64,000 nucleotides of DNA from Oscillospiraceae bacterium (GTDB lineage Bacteria; Bacillota; Clostridia; Oscillospirales; Oscillospiraceae), in contig SVKV01000003.1 of NCBI GenBank assembly GCA_015068305.1, positions 48,717 to 112,716 on the forward strand. The letters run 5' to 3'. This document shows positions 58,576 through 64,000 of the stretch, piece after piece; positions within the stretch are counted from its first letter, which is position 1; the number at the start of each line of letters is the position of its first letter. The translations under genes were made by a program, and so were the position numbers. A model generated the notes under the pieces. It was not told the DNA's origin and did not search any database. It saw only the letters and a list, made by a program, of their open reading frames with translations.

Positions 58576-58622
58576 TTTTAGAGGAAGATCATGTACTTTT
58601 GTACATTGGCATATTTTTCAGA

Positions 58623-59477
58623 TCAGGCGTCGCACTGATACCACAGTTCCGCCATGCCGAGCCTTGCCACATCGCCCTTGCGGAAGCCGGTTTCTTCGTA
58701 GGCGCCCACAATGGAGCCGTCCAGCAGGCCGGTTGTCAGATCCAGATAATCCTTGACGATCTGCTTGGGGATGGTCACCTCATCGTGACCCACGCCCAGC
58801 CGGTCGTAGGAATTCTCCATCGACCAGAGCTTGGCCATGGTCCGGTTGCACTCCTCGATCAGCACGGTGCCGTTATCCGGCTGACGCATGAGGATAATGC
58901 CCACATTGGCGGTATCGCCGGAAAACAGGGTGCGGCTGGTCTCATCCAGAATGCTCACCTCACCGGCGGAATGGCCGGGGGTGTGGATGACCTTCAGCAC
59001 CCGGCCGCCCAGGTCAAACTCCATGCCGTCCTCCATGGGGATATAGTCATAGATGGGATCACTGGGCTGGGCTGGAACCAGCTTCATCAGTTCCGCCTGG
59101 TCCAGTTCCGGACAGCGGATGGGGCCCCGGGACTGGATATAGAACCGGCGCATCTGGTTCATATCGGAAGTACCCATCATCTTCTCCATCATAACCAGGG
59201 TCTGATGCATCATCTGACCGTCAGCCGGATGGAGGTAAACAGGCACACCGGGAAACTGCTTCACACCGCCGTCATGGTCAAAATGGCCATGGGTAATCAG
59301 AATGACCAGAGGCTTGTCGGTCAGCTCCCGGACGGTTTCTGCCAGATGGCCGATGCCGCAGCCGGTATCGATCAGGGCCGCCTTTTCTTCGCCCTCCACC
59401 AGGAATGCATTCACCAGCTTAAATTCGCTGAGGCACCAGGTTTTGGGGGCAAATTCCGTAACTTCGTGTCTGTACAT
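58623..59477 (-). CDS. MBL-fold metallo-hydrolase
   Basis: A 284-residue metallo-beta-lactamase fold hydrolase. The HxHxDH motif is THGHFDHDGG; further ligands appear in VIHTPGHSAGEVSIL and LFSGDTAN. Members hydrolyse lactones, thioesters or phosphodiesters; substrate unknown. It starts five bases after the GPH symporter stop and ends the LacI-GPH-MBL operon, so it may act on the imported glycoside or a lactone from it. Confidence 0.9.
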   Translation of the reverse strand: MYRHEVTEFAPKTWCLSEFKLVNAFLVEGEEKAALIDTGCGIGHLAETVRELTDKPLVILITHGHFDHDGGVKQFPGVPVYLHPADGQMMHQTLVMMEKMMGTSDMNQMRRFYIQSRGPIRCPELDQAELMKLVPAQPSDPIYDYIPMEDGMEFDLGGRVLKVIHTPGHSAGEVSILDETSRTLFSGDTANVGIILMRQPDNGTVLIEECNRTMAKLWSMENSYDRLGVGHDEVTIPKQIVKDYLDLTTGLLDGSIVGAYEETGFRKGDVARLGMAELWYQCDA

Positions 59478-59482
59478 GGTTT

Positions 59483-60940
59483 TTACTGCTCCATCTGGCC
59501 CAGAGCCTTGGCTTCCTTCTCGTCTGCCATGGCCTTAACGGTAGCAGAGACCTTACGCATCTCGTCGTCGGTCATGTTGTAGATGAGCTTGTAGCAGATG
59601 AAGGTGATGATGCAGCCGATCATGGGCCATGCACCGCCGAAGAACTTGATGTTCTCTGCAACACCGGCCAGCTGACCCATGGAACCCAGAGTTGCGTCGT
59701 AACCCAGGACTTCCAGCATCAGAGCGATCAGGGAGGTGGAAGCGGAAGCAGCGAAGAAGACGATGAAGGTGATGGTTGCGTAGACAGTGCCGTCGTTACG
59801 GACACCGGTGATGTAAGCCTGATAGTCAACTGCGTCGGAGATCATGGACCACAGCAGCAGACCGGAGAAAGCGGTGAAGCAGGAAGCGCCCAGCTGGCAG
59901 ATGATCCAGCCCATGGGGCCAACAGGTGCAACAGCGGTGATGCCGTAGCACAGAGCGGCGCCCAGAGCGGGCCAGGTGACCAGATTCTTCTTGCCGAACT
60001 TCTTAACAGCGGGCTTGACCAGCAGCATACCCAGCAGCATGGGCACGATGGAGCCAATAGCAGTCAGGGACAGCTTGGAGGTGTCCTGGAAGTAGACCAT
60101 GAAAACGTACTGGTTGGTGGTACCCACGGGCTGGGTGAACAGCTTGGTAGCAACATAAGCCAGAACAACCGCGATCATGATGCGGTTCTTGCCGAAGGAC
60201 TTCAGAACCTGCCAGTAGTTGACCTTTTCACCGGCAGCGGAAATGTTGGAATCGGGAGTAACCAGCACACGCTCCTTCATCAGAGCATGGGCGGCATACA
60301 GGCAGACAACGCAGAAGATGCCCAGCACCACGCTCAGCACTACAAAGCGGCTGGCAATGGGGTCGTTGTTGGCATCGAACAGCAGCAGGGGTGCAACGGT
60401 GGTGGGGACGATGTTACCCAGGAAGGAGCCGATGGAACGGAAGTTGGACAGCTCGGTACGCTGGACCAGGTCGGTGGTCATGATGTTGGTCATGGCGCCG
60501 TAGGGGACATTGATGAAGGTACCGACAATACCCCAGATGAAATAGATCACCAGGACCCAAACGATCTTTGCCACATAAGGCATGGCAGTCACGTCCATAA
60601 ACAGGACAATGGTAAACACCATATAGGGAATTGCAAACCACTTCAGGTAGGGCTTCATCTTGCCGTACTTGGTGGCAGGGCGGTTGTCGACGGTCTGACC
60701 GATGAAGGTATCGTTCAGAGCGTCCAGAGCCTTGCAGATGAAGACGATGGAAGCGAAGTGGACGGCGCTGATGCCGAGGATGTTGACACAGAACAGCATC
60801 AGATAGCTGTTGACGATAACCTGCAGGCTGTTGAAGCCCAGGTCACCCAGCATATAGCCGATCTTGTCCTTGGTGCCGAAGGGAGGCGCGTTCTTAACGT
60901 TCTTGACGTATGCCTCATTCAGGGTAGTGGGTTTTGCCAT
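59483..60940 (-). CDS. GPH-family sugar:cation symporter (MFS)
   Basis: A 485-residue, 12-helix transporter related to the symporter at 1.7-3.1 kb. Both have KxGYMLGDLG-type starts and NVPYGAMTNIMTTDLVQRTELSNFRSIGS. The gene's start lies 26 bases inside the end of the LacI-family gene, with its ribosome site (AAAGGAG) in that gene's coding region, so translation is likely coupled. It probably imports the sugar sensed by the LacI protein. Confidence 0.92.
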   Translation of the reverse strand: MAKPTTLNEAYVKNVKNAPPFGTKDKIGYMLGDLGFNSLQVIVNSYLMLFCVNILGISAVHFASIVFICKALDALNDTFIGQTVDNRPATKYGKMKPYLKWFAIPYMVFTIVLFMDVTAMPYVAKIVWVLVIYFIWGIVGTFINVPYGAMTNIMTTDLVQRTELSNFRSIGSFLGNIVPTTVAPLLLFDANNDPIASRFVVLSVVLGIFCVVCLYAAHALMKERVLVTPDSNISAAGEKVNYWQVLKSFGKNRIMIAVVLAYVATKLFTQPVGTTNQYVFMVYFQDTSKLSLTAIGSIVPMLLGMLLVKPAVKKFGKKNLVTWPALGAALCYGITAVAPVGPMGWIICQLGASCFTAFSGLLLWSMISDAVDYQAYITGVRNDGTVYATITFIVFFAASASTSLIALMLEVLGYDATLGSMGQLAGVAENIKFFGGAWPMIGCIITFICYKLIYNMTDDEMRKVSATVKAMADEKEAKALGQMEQ

Positions 60941-62012
60941 AGAGATTCTCCTTTTCTACGAAATATTTATCACTGTTAGCCCGCAGAATGATGCGGGGTG
61001 TAACACGGTGGATGGTGGGAAGCTCTTCCTTCCGTACCAGTGCGCTGATCATAAGCTGCAGCGCCTTATAGCCGATGTGCTCCGGCCGCTTGTCGATGAC
61101 GGCCTTCAGCTTTCTTTGGTGGAGTGCCTGGTAGCTCTCTTCAAACAATTCACTGCCGATCACGGCCTGGAGGCAGATTCCGGTTCTGTCCATGGCCTTC
61201 AGCAATGAGTTGGTATGCCGTGCAGAGGTTGCATAGGCACCGCAGACATCCGGATAACTTTTCAGAATCCGGGCAATGGCATCGCTCTGGTTGTTTGTCA
61301 GTTCCAGCGCCACCTGCACCACATTCAGTTCCGGACGCTCCGCCCGGATGCAGGCTGCGCAGGCTTCACCGTTGGGATCTCCCTCGGGCAGCTGCTGGTT
61401 GATGATGACCACCGTGCCGCGCTGCTGCAGGCTCTGGGTCATGAGATCACCCGCCAGATTTCCGGCAATGGTATCGTTGACCTCTACGCTGCACACATCA
61501 AACAGGCCCTCCGGGCACCGTTCCAGCACCACCACTTTGGTGCCGCTGCCCACGATCCGGTTGATCAGCGCCTCGACCCGGGGTGAGATGGTCAGGCCGT
61601 AAACCAGCACACCATCGTAGCGGACCGGCTGTTCCCGGTATATCTTCTTGAAAATATTCTCCTGTTCCGCATAGGACTGTTCCGGTGTGCAGTTCGCCCC
61701 GAAGTAGAACTCCTGGAAAACCACATTCAGCTGGGACACTTCGTTCCGGAACTTCAGATAACCTTCCAGAATCCGGTTGACAAAATACTGGGCAGAACTG
61801 TCCATCCAGGGAAACACCAGCGCAATATGCAGCGGCTGTTTTCTCAGATTGTAAGCTGCTCCATTGATGGCATAGCCCTGCTCTCTGGCGATGCGGAGAA
61901 TATTCTCCTCCACCTTTTTCGATGTGCCGCCCTTGCCGTTCAGTACCCGGTGAACGGTGGTCAGGGACACACCGGCCTGCTCGGCAATGCTCTTCAAGGT
62001 AACCTTTTCCAT
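60915..62012 (-). CDS. LacI family transcriptional regulator
   Basis: A 365-residue regulator. The N-terminal helix-turn-helix reads TLKSIAEQAGVSLTTVHRVLNGKGGTSKKVEENILRIA, ending with the hinge. The C-terminal half is a type 1 periplasmic-binding-like sensor domain (about 60-340). I prefer the ATG at 62012 (GGAG seven bases upstream) over a GTG two codons earlier. The gene is first in its operon and its upstream region contains TTTACG repeats, so autoregulation and control of the symporter are likely. Confidence 0.92.
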   Translation of the reverse strand: MEKVTLKSIAEQAGVSLTTVHRVLNGKGGTSKKVEENILRIAREQGYAINGAAYNLRKQPLHIALVFPWMDSSAQYFVNRILEGYLKFRNEVSQLNVVFQEFYFGANCTPEQSYAEQENIFKKIYREQPVRYDGVLVYGLTISPRVEALINRIVGSGTKVVVLERCPEGLFDVCSVEVNDTIAGNLAGDLMTQSLQQRGTVVIINQQLPEGDPNGEACAACIRAERPELNVVQVALELTNNQSDAIARILKSYPDVCGAYATSARHTNSLLKAMDRTGICLQAVIGSELFEESYQALHQRKLKAVIDKRPEHIGYKALQLMISALVRKEELPTIHRVTPRIILRANSDKYFVEKENLYGKTHYPE

Positions 62013-62038
62013 CTGCACACTCCATTTCCGGCAGGTTG

Positions 62039-62072
62039 CGTAAAAATTTTACGTTAATCTTTTACGTAAATG
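62039..62072. promoter_or_regulatory. LacI-family operator pair
   Basis: CGTAAAA-A-TTTTACG (62039-62053) and TTTACGTAAA (62061-62070) are two adjacent palindromes sharing the TTTACG half-site, between the promoter and the start of the LacI gene. Confidence 0.65.
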
Positions 62073-62094
62073 TTGCCTCAATTTTTGTGGAAGG

Positions 62095-62124
62095 ATTATA
62101 CAGTACTTTACGCAGTTCTGTAAA
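62095..62124 (-). promoter_or_regulatory. Promoter of LacI-GPH-MBL operon
   Basis: On the minus strand TTTACA, 18 bases, TATAAT. The -35 box lies in a further inverted repeat, CTTTAC...GTAAAG (62106-62125). Confidence 0.7.
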
Positions 62125-62125
62125 G
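62106..62125. promoter_or_regulatory. Third LacI-type inverted repeat over -35 box
   Basis: CTTTAC, eight bases, GTAAAG, related to the two downstream TTTACG palindromes, overlaps the -35 region. Confidence 0.5.
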
Positions 62126-62163
62126 TGTGAGATGTTACAAAATATTCATATATATCTTGTGAA

Positions 62164-62199
62164 AAATGCACCGGATTCTCTTGGGAATCCGGTGCATTT
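62164..62199 (-). terminator. Terminator of CE15-like esterase gene
   Basis: A 15-bp stem beginning AAATGCACCGGATTC, with a six-base loop, lies ten bases past the esterase stop. Confidence 0.9.
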
Positions 62200-62208
62200 C
62201 AACATTTA

Positions 62209-63390
62209 TTACCGTAATTTTCTCACATGCTCTTCCAGGCAGGCCCAGTCGTACTCTGTCAGCAGATGGGGACCCCGGCGCAGATGATAGCCCAGGGCGC
62301 CTGCCTCCACGGGGGTGTTTACCTCCGGAAAATCCTCCGGCATTTCCGGGTTGCCGTAAAGCCGGTAAACCTCCCCTGCCAGCACCGTGCTGCGGTGCTC
62401 GCCTGCCGGGTCTGCCCAGAAGTCCGTACTGCCGCTGGCCACATGGAGGATCCGGGGTGCAACCAATGCCAGTACTGTATGCTGGTCAAAGGGCAGTTCC
62501 TCCACCCGGCCCACATACCTGCCGAAAGCAGGCGCGAACCAATAGGGCATCAGCAGATTGATGCTGGACATATTCTCACCGTGCTTGCCCCGAAGCTGCG
62601 CCGCACCGCAGCAGCCGGAATTATTGGGCATGACCCAGGCAAACCGCTCATCGGTGACGCCTGCCCAGAGGGCAGCCTTGCCGCAGCGGCTATGGCCGGT
62701 AACGCCGATGGCCCCGCTGTCGATCTCCGGCAGTGTCTGCAAATAATCCAGCACACAGCTTGCCGCAAAGGACCAGACTGCCAGAACACCCCATTCCTGC
62801 TCTTTCCGGTCCCTGGAGGTGCCGAAAACCGTTGCCAGACCTTCTGTGAAGCTGCCGTCATCGGGCTGGACTTCAGTGGCATAGAATCCGGAAACCGCAT
62901 GCATGCGTTCCATCATCATAGGCACAGGCCAGTGGCCATTGTCCATATCCACCGCCATATCCAATGCCTTCCGGGGGCCGCCCGTATCCATCGGGCCGTC
63001 CATCACAATATTCATCTTTTCAAAGAGTTTGGGAAGATCGTCCAGGCTGAAGCCCTCCGGCATTTTCTGGGGTGCCAGCACTCTGGACTGGCTGCAGATC
63101 AGCACCGTAGCCGGCACTTTCTTTGCGCTTTTGGGCAGGAAGGTATACAGCGGGAAGGTATGGCTTCCCAGCCCGGTGGTCACGGTAATATCCGTGATCA
63201 GCCGTTCTGCCTTTCCGTCCAGAACCCTTTCCCGGGACTGGAGCTTCCAGCTGACAGCGTACTCCATTTCCGGCCGGCAGCCGTATTCGGTCTTTGCAAC
63301 GGTGTCTACCAATTCTTTCCGGCGTGCTTCCCATGCATCCCTGCCTTCACCGGTTTGAAGCAGTTCGGGAACCTTTTCAAAAATACGCAT
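62209..63390 (-). CDS. Glucuronoyl esterase-like (CE15 type) hydrolase
   Basis: A 393-residue alpha/beta hydrolase resembling CE15 glucuronoyl esterases. The nucleophile motif is GHSRCGKAALWAG (family G-x-S-R-x-G-K), followed by VMPNNSGCCGAA; the late LVAPRILHVASGSTDFWADP is typical of the family and precedes the expected His. CE15 enzymes cleave esters between 4-O-methyl-glucuronate in xylan and lignin alcohols. No signal peptide is seen, so it may act on imported small esters. A 14-bp palindrome lies just upstream of the start. The product might instead be another acetyl or sugar esterase. Confidence 0.8.
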   Translation of the reverse strand: MRIFEKVPELLQTGEGRDAWEARRKELVDTVAKTEYGCRPEMEYAVSWKLQSRERVLDGKAERLITDITVTTGLGSHTFPLYTFLPKSAKKVPATVLICSQSRVLAPQKMPEGFSLDDLPKLFEKMNIVMDGPMDTGGPRKALDMAVDMDNGHWPVPMMMERMHAVSGFYATEVQPDDGSFTEGLATVFGTSRDRKEQEWGVLAVWSFAASCVLDYLQTLPEIDSGAIGVTGHSRCGKAALWAGVTDERFAWVMPNNSGCCGAAQLRGKHGENMSSINLLMPYWFAPAFGRYVGRVEELPFDQHTVLALVAPRILHVASGSTDFWADPAGEHRSTVLAGEVYRLYGNPEMPEDFPEVNTPVEAGALGYHLRRGPHLLTEYDWACLEEHVRKLR

Positions 63391-63402
63391 AGAAACCTCC
63401 CT

Positions 63403-63416
63403 AAGTATTAATACTT
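63403..63416. promoter_or_regulatory. Palindrome upstream of CE15-like gene
   Basis: AAGTATTAATACTT, a perfect 14-bp palindrome, lies immediately upstream of the ribosome site of the esterase and may be an operator. Confidence 0.45.
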
Positions 63417-63519
63417 CCCCTTATTGTCGGTACAATTCGCACCGTTCTTTTCCTTCCGGCCCGGAGGAGCATCGGGCAAAAAGGACCGACTTTCTGTCGG
63501 ATCATCGTTCTTTGAAAAA

Positions 63520-63549
63520 AGCACCGGATTTCTTTCGAAATCCGGTGCT
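63520..63549 (-). terminator. Terminator behind tRNA 3' half
   Basis: AGCACCGGATTTC-TTTC-GAAATCCGGTGCT, 13 bp, followed on the minus strand by TTTTTTC. It lies five bases past the tRNA 3' end, as expected for the native tRNA transcript. Confidence 0.88.
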
Positions 63550-63554
63550 GATTT

Positions 63555-63599
63555 TGGTTGCGGAGGCAGGACTCGAACCTACGACCTCCGGGTTATGAG
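63555..63599 (-). pseudogene. Orphan 3' half of initiator tRNA-Met (probable attachment site)
   Basis: On the minus strand the sequence starts at the anticodon loop (CTCATAA) and includes CCC of the anticodon stem, variable loop, T stem-loop GTAGG-TTCGAGT-CCTGC, acceptor strand CTCCGCA, discriminator A and encoded CCA. The 5' half is missing: the bases before the anticodon loop do not complete D arm or acceptor. This is what remains when an element integrates into the 3' part of a tRNA gene. The GGG-CTCATAA-CCC initiator pattern has lost its 5' GGG context, so the isotype is inferred from the 3' half. Confidence 0.85.
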
Positions 63600-63914
63600 G
63601 ACCCTACGGATGTCCGAAAAATCCAACTTATTTGTTCTTATTTCGCTGAATTCCAGTTATTTTAACCGATTTTGTTGATTATTTTCAAATAACTTAAAAT
63701 AGCTGTGGTGTTAGTAACACCATAACTAACACCATACAATTTACCACAAAAAGTTCAGATTTTGCAACTTTCTGAAGGCCTTCAAATTTACCGTTTTCGA
63801 TTTACCCGCTGTTTTATTAACAGCCCCCATACATCCTTCCGGAATCTGCAGATTCGACTCATCATCTCCTTCGAAATATAATAACAATATACTTAGGAAG
63901 GAGCTGATCCAAAT
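63600..63914. other. AT-rich stretch, probable end of integrated element
   Basis: About 310 bases clearly richer in A and T than the rest of the window. No gene with a ribosome site is seen apart from the partial one at 63915. It contains the GGTGTTA repeats. Confidence 0.5.
63690..63740. repeat. Clustered GGTGTTA repeats near probable att site
   Basis: On the minus strand ATGGTGTTAGTT and ATGGTGTTACTA follow directly, and the complement ACACC occurs next to them. Such short repeats near a tRNA-fragment junction resemble integrase arm-binding sites; this is inference. Confidence 0.45.
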
Positions 63915-64000
63915 ATGAATTTGCAGGAATATATCCGGGCTCTAAAGTCATACATAGCATCGCGCCCGCCGGATCTTGGTGATGAGGATTCCGTCCTCGG
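63915..64000 (+). CDS. Start of an unknown protein (truncated by window end)
   Basis: ATG at 63915 with AAGGAG about 11 bases upstream opens a frame that runs to the window end (28 complete codons, beginning MNLQEYIRALKSY). I do not recognise it. Its position right of the tRNA fragment suggests it belongs to the integrated element. Confidence 0.5.
   Translation, partial: MNLQEYIRALKSYIASRPPDLGDEDSVL

Noticed and set aside
1089..63549. Many short inverted repeats as a possible CRISPR array or repeat family
   Set aside because: They occur singly at gene ends with T-runs, so they are ordinary terminators; no regularly spaced direct repeats are seen.
63424..63678. Plus-strand ORF containing GGRTRTYDLRVM
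   Set aside because: This peptide string is the translation of the antisense strand of a tRNA-Met 3' end, a common annotation artefact.

Overview
The window looks like chromosome of a moderately GC-rich, anaerobic gut Firmicute, most likely a Clostridia/Oscillospirales relative. This is inferred from strong AGGAGG-type ribosome sites, TTGACA/TATAAT promoters with 17-bp spacers, a T-box leader, CUT1 lipoprotein-dependent importers without their own ATPase, an FprA flavodiiron protein, indolepyruvate:ferredoxin oxidoreductase and a bile salt hydrolase. No rRNA or complete tRNA gene was seen. Genes are densely packed in operons closed by clear intrinsic terminators.

Layout. 1-8 kb: single genes and small units (type B carboxylesterase fragment, putative lipoprotein, GPH symporter with divergent TetR regulator, SGNH hydrolase, DegV, PlsC-type acyltransferase, PfkB kinase). 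8-17.7 kb: a long minus-strand catabolic operon (ATP-NAD-kinase-like protein, two CUT1 permeases, lipoprotein, ADP-ribosylglycohydrolase, iron ADH, DhnA-type aldolase, zinc ADH, phosphodiesterase-like protein). 17.8-25.4 kb: MATE exporter, AEC carrier, FtsH, SDR and FprA, mostly with their own promoters. 25.4-30.9 kb: membrane alpha/beta-hydrolase, lysoplasmalogenase and glycerate kinase operon, bile salt hydrolase and a small helical protein. 31-37 kb: an aromatic 2-oxoacid operon (acyl-CoA synthetase, IorA, IorB, PaaK, ACT protein) behind a T-box leader whose specifier appears to be UUC (Phe).

37.2-53.4 kb is the most unusual block. A ROK repressor sits between two minus-strand units. One encodes a CUT1 sugar importer and a sugar-phosphate nucleotidyltransferase. 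The other encodes fructose-bisphosphate aldolase, a PPi-type phosphofructokinase, an atypical triosephosphate isomerase, a LarA-like protein, a NitT/TauT-type ABC importer, NagB, NagA and a TauE/SafE exporter. Both units carry an AT-rich ATTAATT-type palindrome at or near the promoter. I read this as one regulated catabolic locus for an unidentified N-acetylated hexosamine-type substrate.

53.8-57.7 kb: a heterodimeric ABC exporter with one degenerate ATP site, preceded by a promoter, a 21-codon leader ORF and an intrinsic terminator. This is the architecture of ribosome-mediated attenuation known for Bacillus bmrB-bmrCD. 57.7-63.4 kb: XRE regulator, a LacI-GPH-MBL operon with repeated TTTACG operators, and a CE15-like esterase. 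At 63,555-63,599 lies the orphan 3' half of an initiator tRNA-Met followed by its terminator. The AT-rich DNA to its right is probably the end of an integrated element.
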